From Tectiglobus sp965215755 (GTDB taxonomy: Bacteria > Pseudomonadota > Alphaproteobacteria > Rhizobiales > Hyphomicrobiaceae), in the NCBI GenBank assembly GCA_965215755.1, contig OZ244119.1, positions 310,001 to 374,000 of the forward strand: 64,000 nt of DNA, written 5' to 3'. Positions 52,856-62,504 of the stretch are shown piece by piece. Position 1 is the stretch's first letter. Each line of letters opens with the position of its first letter. Below the pieces are notes generated by a model. The model saw only the letters and a list, made by a program, of their open reading frames with translations, was not told where the DNA came from and ran no database searches. The position numbers were made by a program, and so were the translations under genes.

Positions 52856-53260
52856 ATGTCCTATCACGGCCATGTGTATTGGAATGAACTCAATACCTGG
52901 GATCCAGACAAGGCGATGGCCTACTACGGGCCGATTATGGGATGGCGGTTCCAGGAAGTTCCCGTGGCCGGATCCGACGATCCTCGACCTTACTACATCG
53001 CATTCAAGGAGGACCGGGCCGTCGCGGGTGTTTTCACGCTGACCAGTCCGGAATTCGATGGCATTGGCGAGCACTGGTTCACGTATCTTGCGGTTGATGA
53101 TTTGCAGGCGGCGATCCAGGCCAGCAACAAGGCAGGCGGCAAAGTCTGCCGAGAGCCGTTTGAGGTTCCCAACTTTGGAACGATGGCCGTGATCCAGGCT
53201 GTTGGTGGTGCCTTCCAGGCCTTCATTGAACCGGCACCGATGCCTGCTGAGGACAACTGA
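52856..53260 (+). CDS. VOC/glyoxalase-family protein
   Basis: 134 residues forming the paired beta-alpha-beta units of the vicinal oxygen chelate fold: WNELNTWDPDKAMAYYGPIMGW at the N-terminus and WFTYLAVDDLQAAIQASNKAGG in the second half, ending GGAFQAFIEP. Such proteins may be lyases, dioxygenases or antibiotic-binding proteins; nothing here tells which. It follows pepF on the same strand and has the ribosome site GAGAAACTGAG. Confidence 0.85.
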   Translation: MSYHGHVYWNELNTWDPDKAMAYYGPIMGWRFQEVPVAGSDDPRPYYIAFKEDRAVAGVFTLTSPEFDGIGEHWFTYLAVDDLQAAIQASNKAGGKVCREPFEVPNFGTMAVIQAVGGAFQAFIEPAPMPAEDN

Positions 53261-53384
53261 TCCAGCAATAGTCAGTGCCGGTGCATCAGTGGCGCTGGTG
53301 AGGTTGTTGGGTTACTGCAAATACGCCCAGATCTAAGTCGGCTCGTGGGTCGCTTGGTGTGAAGACGGAGCTTGGCCGGGCCAC

Positions 53385-53618
53385 TTAGAAATCTGAGACA
53401 ATGCCATCCTTTTCCCAGTCGCCGTAGCGCACTGGATCCGGCCCATCGCGTCCACCGACCTCCTTTGAAGATTGTTGCGCCTTGGCCTGCTGGCGCCGTT
53501 CTTCAGCTTCAGCAAGGGCGCGCTTCGCGGCTTCGCTCAGCGTTTTTTTCGCCTGTGTTTCGCCCTCAGGCAGGTCAGAGGTCTCAGGATGCTCGCCAGT
53601 TCCGGATGGTTCGCTCAT
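53385..53618 (-). CDS. DUF1674 protein (SdhAF4-type succinate dehydrogenase assembly factor)
   Basis: A 77-residue protein, mostly charged and helical for the first 55 residues, ending in the conserved block GGRDGPDPVRYGDWEKDGI-SDF that defines DUF1674/SDHAF4. The eukaryotic relative binds flavinylated SdhA during complex II assembly. GAGGAGAATATAG before the ATG. No sdh genes are in the window. Divergent from htpX across 139 bp, a neighbourhood seen often in rhizobia. Confidence 0.9.
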   Translation of the reverse strand: MSEPSGTGEHPETSDLPEGETQAKKTLSEAAKRALAEAEERRQQAKAQQSSKEVGGRDGPDPVRYGDWEKDGIVSDF

Positions 53619-53757
53619 CTATATTCTCCTCGACGAACAGCAACAGACATTGAAAAAGCCCCCCTTGCTACACGATATATGGCTATACGATATAAGGGCG
53701 TAATGGATCAAAAACGACCCGGTTCTGGCTGCACGCGTAAAGGACGCAAAACGCGAC

Positions 53758-54747
53758 ATGTTCTTCAATGTTCTGAAAGTTGGCATGCTCCTGGCTGTTT
53801 TAACGGCCATATTTGTTGGCATGGGTGCGCTGATTGGCGGCGAGGTTGGCATGATCATCGCCTTCGTAATCGCCGTCGGCATGAACTTTTTCAGCTTTTG
53901 GAATTCTGACAGTCTTGTGTTGCGCATGCATGGCGCCGAGCAGGTCGATGCGTCATCCGCACCGGAGTACTATCGGATGGTGGAGGATCTCGCGCGGCGT
54001 GCCGAGTTGCCTATGCCGAAGGTCTATATCATGCACAGCGCCCAGCCCAACGCATTTGCGACGGGGCGGAACCCGGACAATTCTGCCGTATGTGCTTCGA
54101 CCGGCCTGCTCGAAATGCTGAGCCGCGAAGAGATTGCGGGCGTCATGGCGCATGAACTGGCGCACATTAAGAACCGCGATACACTTATCATGACGATTGC
54201 CGCGACGTTTGCCGGCGCCATATCAATGCTGGCGAACTATCTACAGTTCAGCATGCTGTTTGGTGGCGGACGCGACAACAAACTGGGCCTGATTGGCTCG
54301 ATCATCGCAATCTTCCTGGCTCCGATGGCAGCCATGCTGGTCCAGATGGCGATCAGCCGATCGCGCGAATACGTTGCTGATCGTGTTGGCGCAGAAATCT
54401 GCGGCAACCCGCTGTGGCTAGCTTCAGCGTTGCAGCGGATCCAGGGAGCTGCATCTCAGATTCATATGGAAAGCGCAGAACGGGCGCCAGCAAGCGCTCA
54501 TTTGTTTATCATCAATCCGCTATTTGGCGGTGGCATGGATAACCTGTTCTCAACACACCCCAACACAGCCAACCGCATTGCCGAGCTAGAAGAACAAGCG
54601 CGCCAAATGGGAGCGTCCGGATATCAGAGCGACGACTACAGCGACGGTGGTGATCAGTTTGAAGCGCCAAGTGGACCCAGCGTGCACGGCATTCCTGGCA
54701 CGGGCAGGGCGGCAGGACGAAGCCGCTCGCGCGGGCCTTGGGGCTAA
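53758..54747 (+). CDS. htpX: HtpX zinc metalloprotease
   Basis: 329 residues, M48B membrane protease. Two N-terminal helices (about 5-22 and 28-48), the zinc motif VMAHELAHIKNRD with HExxH, two more helices after it, then the third ligand Glu in SREYVADRVGAE. A C-terminal hydrophilic Gly/Ser/Arg tail is present. It removes damaged membrane proteins. AAAGGA lies 13 bases upstream of the ATG. It stops 6 bp before rsmB-like GTG, so the pair is likely co-transcribed. Confidence 0.96.
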   Translation: MFFNVLKVGMLLAVLTAIFVGMGALIGGEVGMIIAFVIAVGMNFFSFWNSDSLVLRMHGAEQVDASSAPEYYRMVEDLARRAELPMPKVYIMHSAQPNAFATGRNPDNSAVCASTGLLEMLSREEIAGVMAHELAHIKNRDTLIMTIAATFAGAISMLANYLQFSMLFGGGRDNKLGLIGSIIAIFLAPMAAMLVQMAISRSREYVADRVGAEICGNPLWLASALQRIQGAASQIHMESAERAPASAHLFIINPLFGGGMDNLFSTHPNTANRIAELEEQARQMGASGYQSDDYSDGGDQFEAPSGPSVHGIPGTGRAAGRSRSRGPWG

Positions 54748-54753
54748 CCCGGC

Positions 54754-56166
54754 GTGGCAGGCAGAGCGGATGCACCCAAAGCCAATAGGAAACGCTCGCG
54801 CAAGCCGAGTAAAGGCCATGGCGGCAAGAGTCAGGCCGGCAAAAGTCAGGCCGGTCTTGCTTCGCGGCTACTAGCACTCGAGGTTCTCCACACGGTCCTC
54901 ATTGAGCGCCGCGGTCTCGACGATGCGCTTGACCAGTCCTTAACCAGTGATCAGTTCCTCGACATGGAACAGCGGGACAAGGGGTTCGCCCGACTGCTGG
55001 TCGTCACCGTTCTCAGGCATAAGCTGCAGTTCCAGAAAATTATCGATGGTCTGCTAGATCGACCACTGAAAGCGCGGGCTGCACGTGCCAATCTCATCCT
55101 GCTGATGGGAGCAGCGCAGCTCCTTAAGCTTGCTGCGCCGCCTCACGCCGTCATCGATACCGCTGTCGACTTGTGCCGTCAGCATCGCTCGACAGGTGGT
55201 TTTGACCGCCTGACCAACGCCGTTCTGCGCCGTGTTGCCAAGCCTGAGACCCAGGAACAGCTGGCCGCTATGACAGATGCGGAGAGCTTTCCTGACTGGA
55301 TAATCCAAAGGTGGCAGGCTGCCTACGGTAACGACGTGACGGAAAAGATCGCGTCCGCATGTCTGGAGGAAGCCCCCCTCGACCTCTCGGTCAAGGCAGA
55401 TCTGCCAAGCTGGGCCGAGGCCCTCGGCGGCATTGCACTTACGACCGGCAGCATTCGCCTCAAGAATGACGGACGGATCGAGGACTTGCCAGGCTATGAA
55501 GACGGAGCCTGGTGGGTCCAGGATGCGGCGGCAGCGCTTCCTGTGCATTTGCTCGGCGACGTGCAAGGCCTCAAGGTCGCCGATTTTTGCGCTGCACCCG
55601 GCGGGAAGACCGCCCAACTTGCAGCGGCCGGTGCAAACGTGGTCGCCCTAGATGTCTCACGCAAGCGCTTGCAACGGGTCGAAAAGAACTTGGCGCGTCT
55701 CGGATTATCTGCCGAACTGCAGGTTGGAGACGCTGTATCCTGGCCTGATGATGCAGCCGCAGGAGGCTTCGATGCCGTTCTCGTCGATGTGCCATGCACG
55801 GCAACGGGCACCATTAGACGTCACCCTGACATCATCCACTTGAAACAACCCGATGATGCCCGCAAGCTCGCTGAACTCCAGGAGAAGATCCTTGCAAACG
55901 CCGCGCGCTTGCTGAAGACCAACGGTGTCTTGCTGTACTGTACCTGTTCATTGGAGCCAGAAGAGTGTCAGCAGCAGATTGAGACATTTCTTGCCAAGCA
56001 TTCTGAGTTCATCCGCAACCCCATCGATGCAAAAGAGCTTGGCGGAATCGCGGAACTTGTCACCGATTCAGGCGATCTGCGCAGCCTGCCGTTCCATTTT
56101 GGCGACCAGGCCGAAGGTCTAAGAGGTTTGGATGGCTTCTATGCTTGCCGTTTGATCAAACAGTAG
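54754..56166 (+). CDS. rsmB: RsmB/NOP-family 16S rRNA m5C methyltransferase
   Basis: 470 residues, GTG start at 54754. A basic leader (about 1-30, SRKPSKGHGGKSQAGKSQAG-like) precedes an N-terminal NusB-like domain (about 30-160, LLALEVLHTVLIERRGLDDAL) and the SAM domain (about 230-470). Motifs: VADFCAAPGGKTAQLAAAG for SAM, LVDVPCTATGTIRRHP for the helper cysteine, and LLYCTCSLEPEE for the catalytic cysteine. It methylates C967 of 16S rRNA if it is true RsmB. The Lys/Ser/Gly leader is longer than in most homologues. Confidence 0.92.
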   Translation: MAGRADAPKANRKRSRKPSKGHGGKSQAGKSQAGLASRLLALEVLHTVLIERRGLDDALDQSLTSDQFLDMEQRDKGFARLLVVTVLRHKLQFQKIIDGLLDRPLKARAARANLILLMGAAQLLKLAAPPHAVIDTAVDLCRQHRSTGGFDRLTNAVLRRVAKPETQEQLAAMTDAESFPDWIIQRWQAAYGNDVTEKIASACLEEAPLDLSVKADLPSWAEALGGIALTTGSIRLKNDGRIEDLPGYEDGAWWVQDAAAALPVHLLGDVQGLKVADFCAAPGGKTAQLAAAGANVVALDVSRKRLQRVEKNLARLGLSAELQVGDAVSWPDDAAAGGFDAVLVDVPCTATGTIRRHPDIIHLKQPDDARKLAELQEKILANAARLLKTNGVLLYCTCSLEPEECQQQIETFLAKHSEFIRNPIDAKELGGIAELVTDSGDLRSLPFHFGDQAEGLRGLDGFYACRLIKQ

Positions 56167-56334
56167 TGGCGGACGTTCTGAACCGCAGGTGCCAGTATCC
56201 AGACTTGATCCGGTGCGATTTTTCAACAGATTAACTTGTCGTTTTATAGAGACGTACTGCCTTGTTTCGGTACGATCAGACCGCTATTCCAAGGCAGGGA
56301 TCGATTCAGTATTGCCAACGGGGCCGGAACCGGC

Positions 56335-58035
56335 ATGACTTCGCTAACTTTTCGAGAGCGACAACGCATGACGCGCCTCTGGCTTGATCGGGCGAAGCGA
56401 TCAACCATATCCCGCGTTCTGCATTCTCCGCTGCTGCGTTGGCAGTTCGGTGCGCCGGTCGCTGATGAGTTGTTGCTGGCTCCACAAGAGCTCAGAACCG
56501 CAGATGCCAGCTTTGCGAACGAAGTCGCGCAGGGCCTGTTCGGTCTTGGTGGAACGGTTGCCGCGCTCGGCCGTGGTTCTGTGTTTGATGTCACCCCGCC
56601 TAACCCGATGTGGAACAAGCGACTACATGGGTTTGCATGGTTGCGGCACCTTTCAGCTGCAGACTCAGATGATGCCCGGCAGTTTGCACAGGCGACTGTT
56701 GCCGAATGGATCAGCAGCTACGGTCGGCGAACGGATCTTCCCTGGTCACCTGACGTTGTTGGCCGGCGGATCTTTTCGTGGCTTGCAAACTCTGAACTGA
56801 TTCTCGTCGGGTCTGATCAGGCGTTTTACGATCGATTTGCGGACAGTCTCGGCAATCAACTCATCCATTTGTCAGCCCGATGGCGGGATGCGCCGGGTGG
56901 GCTCCCGAGACTCGTCGCCCTCAATGGTCTCCTGACCGGTGCGCTCTGCATTGAGGGACATGACCACCTTGTTCGACGGATTAGCCGTGAGTTAGCAACA
57001 GAGCTGGACCTGCAAATTAATGATGATGGTGGACACATCAGCCGCAATCCATCCGCGTCGGTTGAGCTGCTCCTTGATCTGCTGCCGCTACAGTCCTGCT
57101 TTGTTTCGCGCAAACGGCAGATGCCAACCAAAATTGCCGCGAACATCCCCAAGATGCTGGGCTTTCTGCGCTACATGCGAATGGGAGATGGCAGCCTTTC
57201 CAGGTTTAACGGCATGGGCACGACACCGCTCGATTCTCTGGCGACGTTGTCGGCCTACATTGAAGATGCCAGTCAGTTGCAGGCCAACGCAAATACGACC
57301 AGCTACGCCCGACTCAACGGAGGCTCAGCCATCCTGATTGCGGATGTCGGCCCGCCGCCTGATATGGAGAACGCAGCACTTGCAGGCGCTGGCTGCTTGT
57401 CGTTCGAACTCTCCAGCGGAACATTCCCGATCCTTGTCAATGGTGGCACACCGGGACCAGCAGATCAGGACTGGCTTGCCAGATCCCGATCGACAGCCAG
57501 CCACAATACACTTGTCCTTGGCTCCAAATCCTCGTCAAAGATCGTTCGTCATCCGACGTTGGAGTGGCTCGTTGGTGGGCCACCGATCCGGTTGCCTGAG
57601 AATGTCACGTTTTCTGTCCTTGGCGACAACGATGCGCTGCTGCTCGAGTGTCAACACGACGGATACCGGCGGAGATTTGGACTGCTTCACCGGCGCCGCC
57701 TACGACTGGACAAGCAGGGTCATTGGCTGGAAGGCCAGGATCATATCAAGTCGGCGGCTCAGCAGGTGCGCCTGCCGCGTGACATCCCCTTTTCCATCCA
57801 CTTCCACTTGCATCCGGATGCGCAATGCGACCCGTCTCAGTCGCCTGACAATGCCGAAATTGTCCTGATGGATGGATCTGTCTGGGTGTTTACGTGCAAC
57901 AATGCGACCGTCTCGATTGAAGAGAGCATCCACTTCGCCGACCGGGTAGGACCGGCCAGATCGCATCAGATCGTCCTGCGCGGCACTTGCTTCGGCGATA
58001 AATCGATCAATTGGCGCCTGCAACGGCGCGCCTGA
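56335..58035 (+). CDS. Heparinase II/III-family protein
   Basis: 566 residues. N-terminal alpha/alpha-toroid part, about 60-330, with WAHARWLRHLSAAD-like helices, then a beta-sheet heparinase II/III domain from about 360 with SRSTASHNTLVLGSKSSS, a conserved His-containing loop. Known members are polysaccharide lyases; rhizobial ones of this type in front of purH are uncharacterised. I use ATG 56335; the upstream 33 codons read less like coding sequence. The ribosome site is weak. Confidence 0.88.
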   Translation: MTSLTFRERQRMTRLWLDRAKRSTISRVLHSPLLRWQFGAPVADELLLAPQELRTADASFANEVAQGLFGLGGTVAALGRGSVFDVTPPNPMWNKRLHGFAWLRHLSAADSDDARQFAQATVAEWISSYGRRTDLPWSPDVVGRRIFSWLANSELILVGSDQAFYDRFADSLGNQLIHLSARWRDAPGGLPRLVALNGLLTGALCIEGHDHLVRRISRELATELDLQINDDGGHISRNPSASVELLLDLLPLQSCFVSRKRQMPTKIAANIPKMLGFLRYMRMGDGSLSRFNGMGTTPLDSLATLSAYIEDASQLQANANTTSYARLNGGSAILIADVGPPPDMENAALAGAGCLSFELSSGTFPILVNGGTPGPADQDWLARSRSTASHNTLVLGSKSSSKIVRHPTLEWLVGGPPIRLPENVTFSVLGDNDALLLECQHDGYRRRFGLLHRRRLRLDKQGHWLEGQDHIKSAAQQVRLPRDIPFSIHFHLHPDAQCDPSQSPDNAEIVLMDGSVWVFTCNNATVSIEESIHFADRVGPARSHQIVLRGTCFGDKSINWRLQRRA

Positions 58036-58212
58036 CGCCTTCTGTTTCGGGCAAGGCACGCGATCGGCGCGCGTCGGTCTCCTCATCAAATCGACAGAAG
58101 TCGTACTTTTCCAGCAGTGCGACCCGGTGCTAATTCTCTGGACGTCACTGACATGTTAGATCCGGATCTGAAAACTCTATCGAATCAAGAAGCTCAAAGG
58201 CTAGCCGAAGCT

Positions 58213-59799
58213 ATGACATCTACTATTCGCGTCCGCCGCGCCCTGCTCTCCGTCTCGGACAAGTCAGGTTTGATTGATCTTGCACAAGCGCTTGATAGGG
58301 AAGGTGCTGAAGTTCTCTCAACGGGTGGAACGGCCAAAGCCCTGTCAGATGCCGGCATCAACGTTGTCGATGTCTCCGACCACACCGGCTTTCCTGAGAT
58401 GATGGATGGCCGCCTCAAAACACTCCATCCCAAGGTCCATGGCGGACTATTGGCGGTACGCGGAAATGAGGCCCACGATGCGGCTGCCACGGAGCATGGC
58501 ATTGCGCCAATCGACCTACTCGCTGTCAATCTCTACCCGTTTGAGGCGACAGTTGCCAAAGGCGCCGAATTCGACACCTGCATCGAGAACATCGATATAG
58601 GTGGACCAGCTATGATCCGTGCGGCTGCGAAGAACCATGCTGGCGTCGTGGTGCTGGTCGACCCCGAAGACTATGACGCGGTGATCGACGAACTGGATGA
58701 AACCGGCGGCCTGGTCAGCGCAGAGTTGCGGCGCTATCTGGCAGCGAAAGCCTATGCACGAACAGCGGCCTATGATGCAGCTATTGGAACCTGGTTCGCT
58801 GAACAGCTGCAACAGACCGCACCACCTTTCTGTTCGTTTTCCGGTCGTTTGGCGGAAGCGCTCCGCTACGGCGAAAACCCACACCAGACAGCGGCCTTTT
58901 ATCGAACAACCGAGAGCCGTCCCGGCGTTGCGACCGCTGTGCAGCACCAAGGCAAGGAGCTTTCCTACAATAACCTCAATGATACTGACGCGGCGTTCGA
59001 ACTGGTTTCAGAATTTGATCCGGATCGCGCGGCGGTGGCGATCATCAAACACGCCAACCCTTGCGGTGTCGCCACTGGTCCGAGCCTACTAGAGGCCTAC
59101 AAACTGGCACTCAGATGCGATCCCGTCAGCGCGTTCGGTGGCATCGTTGCTGTCAATCGCACACTCGATGGAGAGGCGGCGGAAGAAATTGCGAAGATCT
59201 TCACTGAGGTCGTGATTGCACCGGCAGTGAATGAAGATGCCAAGTCGATCTTTGCTTCGAAGAAGAATCTACGATTGCTGACGACGGGAGATCTTGCCGA
59301 TCCGCGCGCACTTGGCACGACCGTGAAGAGCCTCGCAGGTGGGTTGCTGGTGCAGTCGCGGGATAACGCGACGATTGATGATATGGAATTGAAGGTGGTC
59401 ACCAAGCGGCAGCCGAGCGAACAGGAGCTCGCAGACCTCAAATTCGCTTTCCGCGTGGCGAAGCATGTGAAGTCAAACGCGATTGTCTATGTCAAGGAAG
59501 GCGCAACCGTGGGCATTGGCGCCGGTCAGATGAGTAGAGTGGACTCGTCGCGCATTGCGGCTCACAAGGCGAGTGATGCTGCGGAGGCAGCCGATCTGTC
59601 AGAGTCGCTTGCAATTGGCTCCGTGGTGGCATCCGACGCGTTCTTCCCATTTGCGGATGGCTTGCTTGAGGCTGCGAAGGCCGGCGCCACGGCAATCATT
59701 CAGCCTGGCGGTTCAATGCGTGATGACGAAGTGATTGCTGCTGCTGATGAGAACGATCTGGCCATGGTTTTCACGGGGCATCGTCACTTCCGCCACTAA
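58213..59799 (+). CDS. purH: Bifunctional AICAR formyltransferase / IMP cyclohydrolase
   Basis: 528 residues. The N-terminal IMP cyclohydrolase domain (1 to about 200) has RALLSVSDKSGLIDLAQAL and VLSTGGTAKALSDAGI, and TGFPEMMDGRLKTLHPKVHGG. The AICAR transformylase domain has LRYGENPHQTAAFY, IIKHANPCGVA and the final region TAIIQPGGSMRDDEVI, ending FTGHRHFRH. It performs the last two steps of purine synthesis. ATG 58213 gives the family-length protein; ATG 58153 is a possible longer start. Confidence 0.97.
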   Translation: MTSTIRVRRALLSVSDKSGLIDLAQALDREGAEVLSTGGTAKALSDAGINVVDVSDHTGFPEMMDGRLKTLHPKVHGGLLAVRGNEAHDAAATEHGIAPIDLLAVNLYPFEATVAKGAEFDTCIENIDIGGPAMIRAAAKNHAGVVVLVDPEDYDAVIDELDETGGLVSAELRRYLAAKAYARTAAYDAAIGTWFAEQLQQTAPPFCSFSGRLAEALRYGENPHQTAAFYRTTESRPGVATAVQHQGKELSYNNLNDTDAAFELVSEFDPDRAAVAIIKHANPCGVATGPSLLEAYKLALRCDPVSAFGGIVAVNRTLDGEAAEEIAKIFTEVVIAPAVNEDAKSIFASKKNLRLLTTGDLADPRALGTTVKSLAGGLLVQSRDNATIDDMELKVVTKRQPSEQELADLKFAFRVAKHVKSNAIVYVKEGATVGIGAGQMSRVDSSRIAAHKASDAAEAADLSESLAIGSVVASDAFFPFADGLLEAAKAGATAIIQPGGSMRDDEVIAAADENDLAMVFTGHRHFRH

Positions 59800-59896
59800 G
59801 ACGGTGCAGGTTGGTGTGCTGTCGAATGATGCCGTACAATGGCGCAATGATGCCTGGCGCCGGAGCACGATTATTGAGCGGAACGGGAGAGCGTGT

Positions 59897-60397
59897 GTGA
59901 GCGAGGTTTCGCTGCGACCGGCTACCGATGCGGATTGGCAGCAAATTCGTGCCTGGCTGGCGCAGCCTGACATCCAGCGCTGGTGGGGACCATCAGCAGC
60001 ATCAGAGGCGGAAGTGATCGTGGCGCTCGGCCATCAGCACGCGATTGCGCGGATGGTTCAAGTGGACGGCGCTGATGTTGGATACGGCCATGCCGTTGAT
60101 GCGTCAGTGTGGGGTGATGACTTGCCGGCAGATCTGGCTCCTGGCACGTGGGACCTTGATATCTTCATCGCAGCGCGGGACGCGCGGGGCCGCGGTATTG
60201 GCTCGACAGCCCTCGCGATGCTGCGCGATGAAGTTTTTTCGACGACACTTGCTGTCGCCGTCTCAGTTTTTCCGTCGATTGAGAATGAACCTGCCGTGCG
60301 GGCCTATGAAAAGATTGGCTTCCAGTGGAAACGAATTTGGGATGACCCCGTCTATGGGCCAAGTTGGTTCATGGTCTACGAGCGGCCGCAGGCTTAG
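59897..60397 (+). CDS. GNAT acetyltransferase (AAC(6')-like subgroup)
   Basis: 166 residues, GTG start with GGGAG 6 bases upstream. It has RPATDADWQQIRAWLAQPDIQRWWG at the N-terminus and the acetyl-CoA loop DARGRGIGSTALAML. The pattern resembles the Acetyltransf_8/AAC(6')-Ib branch, whose chromosomal members mostly have unknown substrates, so resistance is not claimed. It lies between purH and the convergent FAD oxidoreductase. Confidence 0.85.
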   Translation: MSEVSLRPATDADWQQIRAWLAQPDIQRWWGPSAASEAEVIVALGHQHAIARMVQVDGADVGYGHAVDASVWGDDLPADLAPGTWDLDIFIAARDARGRGIGSTALAMLRDEVFSTTLAVAVSVFPSIENEPAVRAYEKIGFQWKRIWDDPVYGPSWFMVYERPQA

Positions 60398-60439
60398 TCG
60401 CTCACCGTCAAGTGGATTTGGCTCCCGGCCCCAGTAGCA

Positions 60440-61573
60440 TCATAAGCGCTCCTGCAGATGATGTTCCGGTCGGAATGTCGGCGGCAGATCGATCGTTCTT
60501 GGTGTGCCGGTGATATCGTCCACGATACACTGCGCCATGCGATGCGCGATTCCGAAGGTGATCTTGTAGCCGCCGGTTGCCGCCAGAACACGTCCGCGCG
60601 CATCCAGAGCGCCGATAATCGGATCAGTTCTGAGGCATCTTGGTCGAACACCGGCCCAGCGGCGTACGAGAGGTGCCCTGCGCAACGGGGGACATAGCAG
60701 CTTTGCGCGCTCGATATAGTCGTTGCGCTCGTCGTCAGGTCGATCAGGCTCAGTCCATGTTTTCTCAGTCGTGCTGCCGACTGCGCACAGCCCATCCTCG
60801 TGTGGGACGATGTAGATACCGTCGTCGTAAAGTATCGGCTGGCCGGCAAGGTCCGGACACGCAAACAATGCGGCCTGACCTTTGACGCCACTTCCAATTG
60901 ACCGGTCGAGGATGGGTTCGGCAAGTCCGAAGGTTTCATAGCCAGCAGACAGGACGATGCGCTTGGCGGTCAGTTCGAGCTCGCTGCAGCGCGTCTTGAT
61001 CCGTCCTGTTTCGACGTCAGCTGAGACATAGGCGCAACGCTCGACAACGCGGACACGATCGGTGATTGCAGCCTTCAGGGCACGAACATACATCGCAGGG
61101 TTGACGCGGGCGGCCAGGCTGTCACGCACAACGCCCAAAGGCGCCAAGTCCGGATTGATGGCTACAGGGAGGCCGTGCTGATCTGATAAGTCGAATGAAA
61201 AACGGGCGTCTTCTGATCGCCAGTGCCGCCGACTGGCTTCAGACCGAACCTTTGCTTGCTGGCGAAATTTCTCTGTTCGAACAGGCATGATCCGGCCACA
61301 TCGGGCATAGCCGGTAGCAAGCCCGGTTTGGCTTTCAAGTTGATCAATCAGCCCCGGCAGTTCCGCGAGTGCATCGAACTGAAACTGCTTCTTGATGTTC
61401 CAATTGTCAGGCGCATGCGCCATCAATGCGCCGAGGATGCCGCCACTCGCTCCGGAGCCGCAGATGTCACGCTCGATAAGCACACAGTCTGCACCGGCAT
61501 CAGCAAGGCGGCGTGCGACCCAGAGGCCCACAATTCCACCCCCAACAACGCAGACATCATAGGCTTCTGCCAT
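60440..61573 (-). CDS. DAO-type FAD-dependent oxidoreductase, possible MnmC-oxidase-like partner of MnmD
   Basis: 377 residues, ATG 61573 after GGAGTTGGA. FAD-binding motif DVCVVGGGIVGLWVARRLAD at residues 5-24, then a strand-2 Glu in VLIERD, and the DAO-type C-terminus RVLAATGGYKITFGIAHRM. It resembles glycine oxidase/D-amino-acid dehydrogenase proteins. It faces mnmD divergently across 114 bp. In MnmC of other bacteria the mnmD methyltransferase is fused to an FAD oxidase of this fold that removes the carboxymethyl group from cmnm5s2U34; so this free protein may be that partner. That role is inferred. Confidence 0.85.
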   Translation of the reverse strand: MAEAYDVCVVGGGIVGLWVARRLADAGADCVLIERDICGSGASGGILGALMAHAPDNWNIKKQFQFDALAELPGLIDQLESQTGLATGYARCGRIMPVRTEKFRQQAKVRSEASRRHWRSEDARFSFDLSDQHGLPVAINPDLAPLGVVRDSLAARVNPAMYVRALKAAITDRVRVVERCAYVSADVETGRIKTRCSELELTAKRIVLSAGYETFGLAEPILDRSIGSGVKGQAALFACPDLAGQPILYDDGIYIVPHEDGLCAVGSTTEKTWTEPDRPDDERNDYIERAKLLCPPLRRAPLVRRWAGVRPRCLRTDPIIGALDARGRVLAATGGYKITFGIAHRMAQCIVDDITGTPRTIDLPPTFRPEHHLQERL

Positions 61574-61687
61574 TCCAACTCCGGAAAATGATCTGGCCGT
61601 CCCGACAAACGGTGCGTCCGCCCTCGACAAATGATGCGGACGGCCATAGCACACTTCCAACGCAGCAGTCAGCCGGCGGAGCGAGCC

Positions 61688-62368
61688 GTGAGCATAGTTA
61701 CATGGGACGAGAACAATACGCCTGTCTCAGCGCAGTTCGACGATCCGTACTATTCGCGAGGTGATGGGCAGGCTGAAAGCCGGTATGTCTTTATCGCGGG
61801 TAATCATCTCCCGGCACGATGGGATGGGCGGTCCACTTTCACTGTCGCAGAACTTGGATTCGGGACCGGCCTTAATTTCCTGGAGACCGTGGCGTGCTGG
61901 CTCGCGTTTGAAAAGGATCTGCGGCCCGCTCTGACGTACGTGTCGTTTGAGCTCTATCCACTAGCGCGGCCGGATCTGGAGCGCGCGCTCAGCGTCTGGG
62001 ACGGCCTCGATGACCTTGCTGCCGAGCTGGTCGCGCAGTGGCCGCCAGCGCCAGGTTGGTCGACAATCGACATCTCCGGTGTCCGGCTGGAACTCGGAAT
62101 AGGAGATGCTGGACCTATGCTGCCCGACTGGAATGGCGCCGCCGATGCCTGGTATCTCGACGGCTTTAGTCCTGCGAAGAATCCAGAATTGTGGTCGGCT
62201 GAACTAATGTCTGCTGCTTTTCATCACACCGCTCCGGGTGGCACATTCGCGACTTTTACAGCTGCCGGCTGGGTGCGGCGAAATCTCAGCGACGCCGGGT
62301 TCGAGGTTGAGAAAATGCCGGGCTTTGGGCGCAAGCGCGAGTGCCTGCGCGGTTTTCGACCGGACTGA
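61688..62368 (+). CDS. mnmD: MnmD-like tRNA (5-methylaminomethyl-2-thiouridine)(34) methyltransferase
   Basis: 226 residues, GTG start with GGAG 7 bases upstream; a start 19 codons earlier is unlikely. SAM motif FTVAELGFGTGLNFLET, then AWYLDGFSPAKNPELWS and GGTFATFTAAGWVRRNL, and the end GFGRKRECLRG, all typical of the DUF752/MnmC methyltransferase domain. It methylates nm5U34 to mnm5U34 in the anticodons of Lys, Glu, Gln, Leu, Arg and Gly tRNAs. Single-domain rather than fused to an oxidase. Confidence 0.92.
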   Translation: MSIVTWDENNTPVSAQFDDPYYSRGDGQAESRYVFIAGNHLPARWDGRSTFTVAELGFGTGLNFLETVACWLAFEKDLRPALTYVSFELYPLARPDLERALSVWDGLDDLAAELVAQWPPAPGWSTIDISGVRLELGIGDAGPMLPDWNGAADAWYLDGFSPAKNPELWSAELMSAAFHHTAPGGTFATFTAAGWVRRNLSDAGFEVEKMPGFGRKRECLRGFRPD

Positions 62369-62504
62369 GGCAACGCGCCTGGGTTACACATATTGGCGGG
62401 TGGATTTGGGGATTGTAGTGTCCGCCAACCCCACGACCTTGACAAAGGACGGTTCCTTGCGCCTCGTTGGGACGGATCAGACTTCGCCAGTTTAGGAACA
62501 CTAC

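Noticed and set aside
59735..59896. Longer N-terminus for the GNAT protein, starting inside purH
   Set aside because: It overlaps purH and the family starts at the GTG 59897, which has a good ribosome site.
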